7,622 nucleotides of DNA, from NCBI GenBank assembly GCA_008501575.1, contig QQUO01000066.1:1-7622 (forward strand), written 5' to 3'. The notes under the pieces are model-generated. The model did not search any database. It saw only the letters and a program-made list of their open reading frames with translations, and had not been told where the DNA came from. Of this stretch, positions 1 through 6,617 are shown piece by piece. This DNA is from Pseudomonadota bacterium. GTDB taxonomy: Bacteria > Pseudomonadota > Gammaproteobacteria > Xanthomonadales > Marinicellaceae. Position 1 is the stretch's first letter. Each line of letters opens with the position of its first letter. The position numbers were made by a program, and so were the translations under genes.

Positions 1-1
1 G

Positions 2-94
2 GCCATATTAGTGGCTTTGAAAAATAAGCGTGACCTGCAACAAAAAGCCAAACAAAGAAAAACAGATTCTGAAACCATTACTGAATCACCGTGA
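2..94 (+). CDS. 3' end of an unidentified protein (partial, 30 residues visible)
   Basis: An open frame enters from the left edge and ends at TGA 92-94. The visible tail begins with a short hydrophobic stretch (AILVAL) followed by a lysine, arginine and glutamine-rich, hydrophilic end (KNKRDLQQKAKQRK...). This could be the end of a transmembrane segment with a basic cytoplasmic tail, but 30 residues are too few to assign a family. Its stop overlaps the GTG start of the next gene in the arrangement GTGA. That supports it being a real coding end in an operon with the GIY-YIG gene. Function unknown. Confidence 0.55.
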   Translation, partial: AILVALKNKRDLQQKAKQRKTDSETITESP

Positions 95-396
95 CAGAAC
101 CACTCTATTGCCTATATCTAATCAATTGTGACGATGACTTCCTCTATACCGGTATTGCCATCAACCCAAGTGAACGACTTAAGCAGCATCAATCAAAGAA
201 ACCACCGGGTGCTAAATTCACCCGGCGATTTAAACATTTGAAATTGGTCTATCAAATTCCAGTGGGCAACCGCTCGCAGGCTCAGAATTTAGAATACCAC
301 GTCAAGCGATTGAGTAAACAGGATAAGGCCATAGTCATAAGAAAACAGTTGTCCTTATCGGCATTGCAACAATTTCTGTCAGCCAATTGCAGTTAA
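91..396 (+). CDS. yhbQ: GIY-YIG nuclease-superfamily protein, YhbQ type
   Basis: A 101-residue protein made of a single GIY-YIG domain, the usual size for the UPF0213/YhbQ family (about 100 residues). The signature appears as CLY (7-9) and YTG (19-21). It is followed by the conserved arginine R29 in ERLKQHQ and the conserved glutamate E68 in NLEYHVKRLSK, the metal-ligand position of the fold. KFTRR (42-46) matches the family's basic segment. The catalytic set therefore looks intact. The family is proposed to act on DNA, but a physiological substrate is not settled, so the symbol rests on family resemblance. The start is GTG, overlapping the upstream stop by 4 bases with no clear ribosome binding site, so translation is probably coupled. 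No in-frame ATG lies near the domain start. It converges on dolP. In E. coli yhbQ also lies close to the lpoA-dolP region, which supports orthology. Confidence 0.85.
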   Translation: MTEPLYCLYLINCDDDFLYTGIAINPSERLKQHQSKKPPGAKFTRRFKHLKLVYQIPVGNRSQAQNLEYHVKRLSKQDKAIVIRKQLSLSALQQFLSANCS

Positions 397-968
397 CCAC
401 CCTTATATTCAAACACCTTCACCACACGATGAACCCCACGTAAATGGCGTATACGCTCAACCACGGCATCAGCCTCATCATGGGTCACCATGCCCATTAA
501 AAACACTTCACCATTGGCCACGGTGATTTTGACCCGGGATGGATTAAAATCAGGAATATCAATTTTTAATAAGGAGCCTTTGGCCTTTGAAGCCAAATAA
601 GTGTCTTTGGTGCGGCGTCCCATTTTGGACACTTCTTCCACAGTTTTAAGTTGATTAACCACTTTCATCACGCCGTCTTTTATGGATGCTGCATCTTCTG
701 CACGAATGCGATCTTGGTTATTTTTCACCTCGCCGGCCAATAGCACCACACCATTAAAGGTATCCACTTTAATGCGACTGTCTTCTTCCACTTGTTTGCG
801 AATTTCGTTTTTGACACTGGCGGTGATGATTTTATCATCCAACACTTGTCCACTTGAACGGCGGTCATGGGCCACATTAACACCGGTGACAATGGCGCTG
901 CCAATGAGAACTGCACCACAGCCTTGTAACATTAAACCACACATCAATAAAATTAATAATTTTTTCAT
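393..968 (-). CDS. dolP: DolP (YraP)-like outer-membrane lipoprotein with two BON domains
   Basis: The protein has 191 residues, the same length as E. coli DolP. A signal peptide with hydrophobic core (4-14) ends in lipobox LQGC, giving lipidation at C17. No Asp follows the Cys, so outer-membrane sorting by Lol is expected. Two BON domains follow: roughly 45-112 (with VVLLAGEV at 74-81) and 122-190 (with NGEVFLMGMVT at 152-162). In E. coli, DolP binds anionic phospholipid through its second BON domain, supports outer-membrane integrity and is linked to the BAM complex. The same role is inferred here. The start is set by GGGTGA (981-976) 7 bases before the ATG. It lies 17 bases downstream of yraN, so it is probably cotranscribed with lpoA and yraN. 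No separate sigma-E promoter was recognised. Its stop shares TTAA 393-396 with the converging GIY-YIG gene. Confidence 0.92.
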   Translation of the reverse strand: MKKLLILLMCGLMLQGCGAVLIGSAIVTGVNVAHDRRSSGQVLDDKIITASVKNEIRKQVEEDSRIKVDTFNGVVLLAGEVKNNQDRIRAEDAASIKDGVMKVVNQLKTVEEVSKMGRRTKDTYLASKAKGSLLKIDIPDFNPSRVKITVANGEVFLMGMVTHDEADAVVERIRHLRGVHRVVKVFEYKGG

Positions 969-985
969 TTGTTATTCACCCAAAA

Positions 986-1405
986 TTAAAAAACTGTTTG
1001 TTGGAAAGCGTTTGGAATCCAGTTTATCCGCGGTGGGGTTAAGGAACCGTTAATGGCCACCACATCAAACCGACAATACCGTTGATTGGTTAATTGTTTT
1101 GATTGTAAATAAGCCGCAGCTGCTTTACAAATTCTTTGTTGCTTGGCCACGGTGACTGATTGCTCCGCACCGCCCCATTGCTGATAACGTCGATAGCGCA
1201 CTTCAACAAATACCAGCGTTTTATCATCTTCCATAATCAAATCCACCTCGCCGGCTTTACAGCGAAAATTACTGGTCACTAATGACAGACCCCTATCCTG
1301 TAGATAGGTTGCGGCCATACGTTCCCAGCGGTTAATACCCCGGTGATCAGTTTTTTTCGATATCAATTGATGGCAACGATACCACCATTGTCGAATATAG
1401 CCCAT
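986..1405 (-). CDS. yraN: YraN / UPF0102 family endonuclease-fold protein
   Basis: The protein has 139 residues (E. coli YraN about 131). It carries the restriction-endonuclease-like core of the UPF0102 family: E28 in the first helix (NRWERMAATYL), D55 in GEVDLIM, and E68/R70 in FVEVRYRR, followed by a Q-rich helix (KQQRI, 88-92) and the conserved CRFDVVA near 111-117. This is the PD-(D/E)xK arrangement with Arg in place of the last Lys, as in the E. coli protein. Its biological role is not established, though its constant linkage to lpoA is known. The start ATG has GGGAA (1415-1411) 5 bases upstream. This makes a 43-base overlap with the end of lpoA, whose C-terminus looks genuine. A TTG at 1366-1364, overlapping the lpoA TGA, is an alternative start that would still keep E28 but has no visible binding site. 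Confidence 0.9.
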   Translation of the reverse strand: MGYIRQWWYRCHQLISKKTDHRGINRWERMAATYLQDRGLSLVTSNFRCKAGEVDLIMEDDKTLVFVEVRYRRYQQWGGAEQSVTVAKQQRICKAAAAYLQSKQLTNQRYCRFDVVAINGSLTPPRINWIPNAFQQTVF

Positions 1406-3120
1406 TGCAATTCCCGCTGAATTGTTTTATCTGATTTCATACTCAGTAAACCACTGAGACCTTGCAGTCGGCCACCGGTAATACGTGACATCCATTGTAA
1501 ACGGCTCACCAATAACAAAGCATCATAGCCCAATCCAAAAAGCTCTCTGTTAACCGCCACCATCTGCAGGTCAAAATTGAGTGTTTCTCGTAACTGATTA
1601 GGTGGCAATTGAATGGGACTGGCGGTAAAAACAACACCGGATAAGTCATTATTCATTGCCTTATCTTCTTGTCCCGAGTAGATATGTGAGGTGGCATAGA
1701 CCGGTATATGACCTGCGTGATTAAACAGCAATTGTGGCACCATCATACGCGCAAAATCCGGATTGGATGGTAAAAATATACCATCAATATCAGCACTGAC
1801 CACCGCTTCGCTTTGCAAATTTAATTGCAAAAAACTTTGTAGATTTTTAGCCCGCAATTGACTTTCCACCAATCCTAAACTTTGTCGCAGAACGGCCGAA
1901 TAGTCGCGTTCATTTTGATTAAAATATTGGTTATTGATTATTTGACCACCCAAGGCAACAAAGGCATTGGCAAAAGCCTGGCTCATGCGTTGCCCCCAAT
2001 CGCCACTGGGGGCAAAAATCATAACCCGACGCAAGCCATCATGCCACATCCGATCAGCCACTTGACGCGCCTCAGCTTCCGGAGACAAAGTGAATTGATA
2101 AAAGTCCTGGTCACTTTGGTTTAACAACATAACCGGCACAGTCGGAGGTGAAAACAGCGTCAACTGCTCGATCGATGATTTATCCAAGGGACCAATAACC
2201 ATATCGACATTGGCCGCTTGTGCTGAATACCATGCACCGGCCATATTTTCGCCATCACTACCGGTATCAAAAAATAGCAACTGATGACTTTGCTCAAAAT
2301 CATCAGCGGCGGCCGTTAACATACCGCGTTGCACCGCCAATCCGGCACCGGAAAAACGCCCTGATAATGGCAACAACACCGCAATTTTTCGCAACTGCTG
2401 AAATCCCTGGTAACCGAAGAAATATCGGCTGGCGGGATGATTGGGCCAATCCTGCAAAAATAATTGGGTGGATTCACCGTCTGAACCAAAATTTAAATAA
2501 GCCGCTTCCAGCCAACCTTCCACCAGGGGCTCATCACTAAAATCACCAATCCGCATAATCAAATCTGAGGTTTTTATACCGCTTAAATCTGTCACAATGT
2601 CATCATATGCCAGCCATTGCTCCTCAATTGGCATCATTTCCGTTAATCGTATGCGATCTATCACCGCCGCCAAATCTTCATCGGCAGCATACCAACAGAC
2701 TGATCGAATCCGGTACAGACGTTGTAGCCAGTCACGATCCAGCGCCATGGTGTCAATGTTCGATAACGCTGTCAGGTTTTGCTGACAGTCGTCACTGATG
2801 TGGGCCACTTGTGCCTTTATAATGGTGATTTTGGCACTGTGCAAATCACTTTGCTGCTGCAAAGACCAAATCATGGGTAATTCACCCAGCTGATAATAGG
2901 TATCCAGCAGGGCTTCATACAATTCGAGGTTGGCTTGATCTTGTTGCCATAATGGCCGCAATAAATCAGCCGCCTGAAAGTAATGACCTTGATGATATAC
3001 GGACAAGGCTTTTTCGACACGAAGGTCATCATCGCCTGCATGTCTACGCGGACCCGTGGCACAGGCTGATAACATCAGCACCAACAAAACAATTACTAAT
3101 TGAGGATTAAGAACTTTCAT
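1363..3120 (-). CDS. lpoA: LpoA, lipoprotein activator of penicillin-binding protein 1A
   Basis: The protein has 585 residues, closer to the short LpoA of Haemophilus (about 575) than to E. coli LpoA (678). The signal peptide has a hydrophobic core at 8-17 and lipobox LSAC, with lipidation at C20 and Ala at +2, consistent with outer-membrane sorting. An N-terminal helical TPR-like part (about 34-240) includes paired helices such as ALSVYHQGHYFQAADLLRPL. It is followed by a periplasmic-binding-protein-like domain beginning at RKIAVLLPLSGRFSGAG (244-260), with VIGPLDKSS near 318. This two-domain layout defines the LppC/LpoA family. LpoA spans the periplasm and stimulates PBP1A transpeptidase activity. 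The gene is divergent from rsmI and first in an lpoA-yraN-dolP operon. No good ribosome binding site precedes the ATG. Identification rests on domain order plus the diagnostic neighbourhood. Confidence 0.93.
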   Translation of the reverse strand: MKVLNPQLVIVLLVLMLSACATGPRRHAGDDDLRVEKALSVYHQGHYFQAADLLRPLWQQDQANLELYEALLDTYYQLGELPMIWSLQQQSDLHSAKITIIKAQVAHISDDCQQNLTALSNIDTMALDRDWLQRLYRIRSVCWYAADEDLAAVIDRIRLTEMMPIEEQWLAYDDIVTDLSGIKTSDLIMRIGDFSDEPLVEGWLEAAYLNFGSDGESTQLFLQDWPNHPASRYFFGYQGFQQLRKIAVLLPLSGRFSGAGLAVQRGMLTAAADDFEQSHQLLFFDTGSDGENMAGAWYSAQAANVDMVIGPLDKSSIEQLTLFSPPTVPVMLLNQSDQDFYQFTLSPEAEARQVADRMWHDGLRRVMIFAPSGDWGQRMSQAFANAFVALGGQIINNQYFNQNERDYSAVLRQSLGLVESQLRAKNLQSFLQLNLQSEAVVSADIDGIFLPSNPDFARMMVPQLLFNHAGHIPVYATSHIYSGQEDKAMNNDLSGVVFTASPIQLPPNQLRETLNFDLQMVAVNRELFGLGYDALLLVSRLQWMSRITGGRLQGLSGLLSMKSDKTIQRELQWAIFDNGGIVAIN

Positions 3121-3137
3121 GGTTAGGATTTTAACCG

Positions 3138-3166
3138 ATTATTGTCTAAAATGTTGATTATGACAG
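3138..3166 (-). promoter_or_regulatory. Candidate sigma-70 promoter for the lpoA operon
   Basis: On the minus strand CTGTCA (3166-3161, 4 of 6 to the -35 consensus) and AATAAT (3143-3138, 5 of 6 to the -10 consensus) are separated by exactly 17 bases. Transcription would start near 3131, leaving a leader of only about 10 bases before the lpoA ATG, which fits the lack of a Shine-Dalgarno sequence. The -35 lies inside the first codons of rsmI. For rsmI itself the best match I see is weak: TTGAGG (3100-3105) with TAGGAT (3124-3129) at 18 bases, inside the lpoA start. AT-rich sequence makes chance matches likely. Confidence 0.35.
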
Positions 3167-4014
3167 ACACTCACAGAAAAGATTCCGGTTACTTATATGT
3201 GGTCGGCACACCCATTGGTCACTTAGACGACCTCAGCTTTCGCGCCGTCGACGTGCTTAAATCATGCGATTTAATTCTTTGCGAAGATACCCGCCATTCA
3301 AAACGTTTATTCCAAAACTACGACATCGAAACCCCGTTACGATCATTACACGCTCACAATGAGCACCAGGTCAGCGGTGCTTTAATTGAACGGATTAAAG
3401 CGGGCGACAACATGGCCTTGGTCAGTGATGCCGGCACCCCATTAATCAGTGATCCCGGCTTTCCTTTAATTACAGAAGCCCATCAACAATCCATACGGGT
3501 GATACCCATTCCAGGCCCCAGTGCCGTTATCAGTCTGTTATCAGTCGCGGGACTGAAGGTTCAACCATTTACTTTTCACGGGTTTATACCACCCAAAAAA
3601 AACCAACGATTGGACTTTTTTAAAAGTATTTCACCCCTTAATCAAACCCATGTATTTTATGAATCTTCGCACCGCATTATTCAGTCAATGTCCGACTTGA
3701 CAACGGTTTTAACTGATCAGGACCTGGTCTGCGTGGGTCGTGAACTAACCAAACGGTTTGAACAACTCTATAGAGGCTCTGCTGAACAAGTGCTCGATAT
3801 GTTAATGGAAGCCAGCAATCATCAAAAAGGTGAATTTGTGGTGGCCATCAGTGGTTCAGCAGTAACACAGATAGACACACTGGAAGCGTCCAGTCAACAA
3901 CTGGCTATATTACTTAAGCCTCTGTTGCCGCCGAAACAGGCGGCCGCGGTGGTGGCAGATCATTATCATGTGAATAAAAAACAGGTCTATGAATTTATCA
4001 TCAATCTGGAGTAG
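3160..4014 (+). CDS. rsmI: 16S rRNA (cytidine-1402-2'-O)-methyltransferase RsmI
   Basis: The protein has 284 residues from ATG 3160 (E. coli RsmI 286). It is a member of the tetrapyrrole-methylase-fold SAM methyltransferases; RsmI methylates the ribose of C1402 in the decoding centre, while RsmH modifies the base. Visible motifs in order are VVGTPIGHLDD (14-24), CEDTRHSKRL (41-50), HAHNEH (64-69), VSDAGTPLISDPG (88-100, the SAM-site loop), IPGPSAV (117-123), FYESSHR (157-163), RELTK (194-198) and KGEFVV (223-228). Position 21 is His where the family normally has Asn (TPIGN). ATG 3151 and TTG 3142 are in-frame alternatives; none has a clear ribosome binding site. I prefer 3160 because it places about 11 residues before the first strand, as in E. 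coli. It diverges from lpoA, the arrangement known from E. coli (yraL/yraM). Confidence 0.94.
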   Translation: MTDTHRKDSGYLYVVGTPIGHLDDLSFRAVDVLKSCDLILCEDTRHSKRLFQNYDIETPLRSLHAHNEHQVSGALIERIKAGDNMALVSDAGTPLISDPGFPLITEAHQQSIRVIPIPGPSAVISLLSVAGLKVQPFTFHGFIPPKKNQRLDFFKSISPLNQTHVFYESSHRIIQSMSDLTTVLTDQDLVCVGRELTKRFEQLYRGSAEQVLDMLMEASNHQKGEFVVAISGSAVTQIDTLEASSQQLAILLKPLLPPKQAAAVVADHYHVNKKQVYEFIINLE

Positions 4015-4034
4015 TGTTTAAAAACCTACACCAG
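4006..4034. terminator. Imperfect inverted repeat across the rsmI / glycosyltransferase stop codons
   Basis: CTGG (4006-4009) pairs with CCAG (4031-4034). After an A/A mismatch, GTAG (4011-4014) pairs with CTAC (4026-4029). After a bulged T, GTT (4016-4018) pairs with AAC (4023-4025) around a TAAA loop. That gives 11 pairs in a 29-base element lying exactly between two converging genes, so it can form in both transcripts. Neither strand has a T-run after the stem, so it is not a classic intrinsic terminator. It may stabilise 3' ends or pause transcription, or be a chance result of both genes ending in CTGGNGTAG. Confidence 0.35.
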
Positions 4035-4811
4035 TAAACGATTAATTATCCATTGTTCCCAACGTGGTCGATGCTTTTGAAAGTAGCGCTTCAGCCCCTG
4101 TTTTTTCCATTGTTTGATTAAGTCTTGTCTCTGTTTTGATTGACCTTGCAAATGGATGGCCTGCTGATTGGCCAGATAATAAATCTGATAACCTGCTGAT
4201 AGGCAGCGAGCAAATAAATCGAGGTCTTCAAAGTGTAATGGGTAACCCTCATCAAAACCCTTAAGTTGTTCAAATAGATCGCGCCGAATAACAAAAAATG
4301 CGCCATTGACCGCTTCCACGGCGGTTGATTTATTGGCACATTTGGCGGCTTTATTAATGCCGGGTAATCCCAAACGATTGAGGCCGGTAACATGATTAAA
4401 AACCCGCCAAAAAGTGGGCAAACGTCGACAACTGGCGGCTTGCAAAGTACCATCTTGATTCAGCACACGACACCCCACAACTCCAATGTCGGGATGGTCC
4501 TGCAAATATTCGACCAAGCGATCAATGGTGCCGGTTTCAGCATAACAATCCGGATTAATAAACACAATAAAGGCTTGATGGCCACTCGCGGCTCCTTGAT
4601 TAGCGGCTTTGGCGTAACCTAAATTATCTTTGTTTAACCGCATTTGATGGGCGGATAATGTCGCCTGTAACTGCTCAACCGTGCCATCCCTGGAACCGTT
4701 ATCCACCACCATCAGCTGTACTGCGTTTTTGTCAAACCTTGTGTGCGACAAATATCGCTTTATGGTGGCGGCATTTTGGTAACTGACAGTGACCACATCA
4801 TAGCTTGTCAT
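4026..4811 (-). CDS. GT2-family glycosyltransferase, rhamnosyltransferase-like
   Basis: The protein has 261 residues from ATG 4811 and is a soluble GT-A fold. The nucleotide-sugar part shows DVVTVSYQNA (5-14), VVDNGSRDGT (35-44), DNLGYAKAANQG (62-73) and the metal-site motif INPD (85-88, DxD equivalent). The acceptor part shows CRRLP (128-132), VNGAFFVIRRDLF (168-180), GFDEGYPLHFEDLDL (185-199, with the catalytic ED) and a basic tail ending KRYFQKHRPRW. This layout is that of WbbL-like rhamnosyltransferases and relatives that extend lipid-linked glycans on the cytoplasmic side of the inner membrane. Donor and acceptor cannot be fixed from motifs. The frame is open to an ATG at 4868, but that would add 19 poorly conserved residues inside the previous gene. 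ATG 4811 follows the previous TAA by one base (TAATATG), implying re-initiation. It is the last gene of the operon and converges on rsmI. Confidence 0.88.
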   Translation of the reverse strand: MTSYDVVTVSYQNAATIKRYLSHTRFDKNAVQLMVVDNGSRDGTVEQLQATLSAHQMRLNKDNLGYAKAANQGAASGHQAFIVFINPDCYAETGTIDRLVEYLQDHPDIGVVGCRVLNQDGTLQAASCRRLPTFWRVFNHVTGLNRLGLPGINKAAKCANKSTAVEAVNGAFFVIRRDLFEQLKGFDEGYPLHFEDLDLFARCLSAGYQIYYLANQQAIHLQGQSKQRQDLIKQWKKQGLKRYFQKHRPRWEQWIINRLLV

Positions 4812-4812
4812 A

Positions 4813-6615
4813 TTATTGTGCCCGGCAAAATTCCCATAATTGAGGCCAGACATCCATGGCTTCGGCAATCTGTTGCAATTCAGACCTCAATAATTCAACA
4901 CAAGCCCGATCATCCAGGTCTTCCGGCCAGTCTTTTAATAATGGTGTTTGATCTGACTTAATCGCGGCACCATTGGCTTCGATTAACTCTTTAACATCCG
5001 CTTGCCAGTAAATAGGCGGATTGTCCACTTCTGCCAAAATACTTTGCAACTGGTGAATCAATTGCGAGCGGGTTCGACTTAAATATTCCCGCAAACGGTT
5101 AATCAACATTTGATCCGGATTATGGATCAAATCTGCAATGGCGGTACGGGCGTAGGCAAACCGTTGTATGGCGTCCTTGCCATAAAAATGATGTGAAACT
5201 GAAGTTAAATAATCAGCCACAAAACTATTGAGGCCCGGGCGCCGGGCAATGTGATTCATTTGACTCCGATCACGTTCATCCAATTGTAAATGCCCCATCA
5301 TCATAGGAAATTGCAATGACACATTATCCGGGTAGCACACTTCGGTCAAACTGCCAAAAAAGTGATCTTCATTGACACCCGTGGGCATGGCAAACGGCAT
5401 AAAATCACCGTTATCAATACTTGATGGTGCAAAATAGGGTTTGGTTAATACCTGGTAATTATCGGCATAATGCAGTAAATGAGAGGCTTCTATGTTATCA
5501 AGGTAAGTTTCTCGATCTTGCCAAAAGGCTTCGCGTTGCGTCTTATTCAGCAAATATAACCAATAATTACCAGCAGCCCGTGGACTGCCCCAGGTGCCAC
5601 TGCCGGTGGTTTTTATCGGTGAACTGCTGGTCATGCGATCCAAATCCATCAACCGCAAACCATATAAACTGTTGGTGGCAATTTGTGGGTGTTCACTGAG
5701 CCACTGGCCGAACGTTAGCCCACAAGCCGACACCATGTTTTGAAGTAAGTCCTGTTTAAAATCCAGACTTTTGTCCTTAATGGCACGAACATTTAAGCCA
5801 AACTCAACCGATAATGGCGCTTGATCAGAGAGGTTAATTAACTCCGATTGAGCACCTTCTGCCACGCGTGGTTGCATCAAATAATCATCATCAAAAAAAC
5901 AAAACCGCTTTCCGGATAAAGTCAGTAAAGCCAAATTCCAAACACGACCGCCGGTAAACCCTTTTTGCCTGGCCAATAACCAATCAATGTGTTTTTTATC
6001 TTTGGGCCATTCATGATGTAGCATGGTGATAAATTGTTGCTGCCAGGAGCTGCCATGATAGGTGACTTGTGCTGTGGATTTCTGGCATATTTTTTCATTG
6101 GCCGTCCGATTACTTTCAGAACGGGAATCATCAAAAACCAACACCGGATGGTGACTGTTGTGTTGCTTTTGGTAACTGACCAACGAATCCAATAAGCGTG
6201 TTAATTGTTCAGGCCGATCACAAGTGCGCACCACCATACCCGCATAAGGAGTCTGTGCATGTTTGTTATCGCTTTGTCGTAATTTGTTTAACCAGTCATC
6301 AGCACTGATAATTAATTGCTTATCAATCAAAAATTGCAGTACTTTTTGAATCGCCTGTTGTTGATTTTTTAATGCCGGGATGGCTGTGGCGATTTGTTGA
6401 ATGTGTTCATGCAATGGCCGAAACTGCTGAGTCAAGCCCATGGCCTGCAACACTTGCACAGTCATGACATGGTTTTGACCGGTTTCATAGTCCATAAAAA
6501 CCAATTCATCCTGATCTAATTGCTGCGCAATACCAGCCACTGAAGCATACAGGGTGTTATCTTGTGGTGCCTGTGGGGTTAATTGTTGTTCACCAAAATT
6601 AAATTCAAATTCCAT
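4813..6615 (-). CDS. Putative glycosyltransferase with an N-terminal winged-helix-like domain (600 residues)
   Basis: I do not recognise a named family. From ATG 6615 the protein has 600 residues and no signal peptide or membrane segment. Residues about 35-108 (ELVFMDYETG, then helices ending in KVLQFLIDKQLI) look like the small winged-helix domain of PqqD/RRE type; this is a pattern judgement. Residues about 124-250 look like a GT-A core: GMVVRTCDRPEQL (126-138), VLVFDDS (158-164) and GGRVWNLAL (222-230), then FCFFDDDYL (238-246), a likely DxD metal site. A conserved-looking block TTGSGTWGSPRAAGN (336-350) and VNEDHFFGSL (414-423, possible catalytic ED) follow. The last ~150 residues are mostly helical. 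The frame extends to an ATG at 6672 inside the methyltransferase gene, but 6615 has a strong ribosome binding site (GAGGA) and a 2-base gap to the previous stop. A glycan-modifying role is inferred from motifs and from neighbours. Confidence 0.75.
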   Translation of the reverse strand: MEFEFNFGEQQLTPQAPQDNTLYASVAGIAQQLDQDELVFMDYETGQNHVMTVQVLQAMGLTQQFRPLHEHIQQIATAIPALKNQQQAIQKVLQFLIDKQLIISADDWLNKLRQSDNKHAQTPYAGMVVRTCDRPEQLTRLLDSLVSYQKQHNSHHPVLVFDDSRSESNRTANEKICQKSTAQVTYHGSSWQQQFITMLHHEWPKDKKHIDWLLARQKGFTGGRVWNLALLTLSGKRFCFFDDDYLMQPRVAEGAQSELINLSDQAPLSVEFGLNVRAIKDKSLDFKQDLLQNMVSACGLTFGQWLSEHPQIATNSLYGLRLMDLDRMTSSSPIKTTGSGTWGSPRAAGNYWLYLLNKTQREAFWQDRETYLDNIEASHLLHYADNYQVLTKPYFAPSSIDNGDFMPFAMPTGVNEDHFFGSLTEVCYPDNVSLQFPMMMGHLQLDERDRSQMNHIARRPGLNSFVADYLTSVSHHFYGKDAIQRFAYARTAIADLIHNPDQMLINRLREYLSRTRSQLIHQLQSILAEVDNPPIYWQADVKELIEANGAAIKSDQTPLLKDWPEDLDDRACVELLRSELQQIAEAMDVWPQLWEFCRAQ

Positions 6616-6617
6616 CC

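Noticed and set aside
91..396. GIY-YIG protein as a homing endonuclease or mobile-element gene
   Set aside because: Its length and motif set match the stand-alone YhbQ family, it interrupts nothing, and no intron or repeat borders it.
682..1053. A 123-residue plus-strand open frame opposite dolP and yraN
   Set aside because: It is antisense to two well-supported genes and has no recognisable domain; its residues mirror the sense codons of the lipoprotein signal region.
3595..3603. A run of eight A ending AAC in rsmI, which reads A AAA AAC in frame, the pattern of a -1 slippery site
   Set aside because: RsmI continues with conserved motifs in the zero frame to normal length, and no downstream stimulating structure was evident. 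It encodes an ordinary Lys-Lys-Asn.
4812..4868. A 19-residue N-terminal extension of the GT2 glycosyltransferase starting at 4868
   Set aside because: It overlaps the end of the preceding gene by 56 bases. The GT-A strand normally starts within a few residues of the N-terminus, which fits ATG 4811 placed one base after the previous stop.
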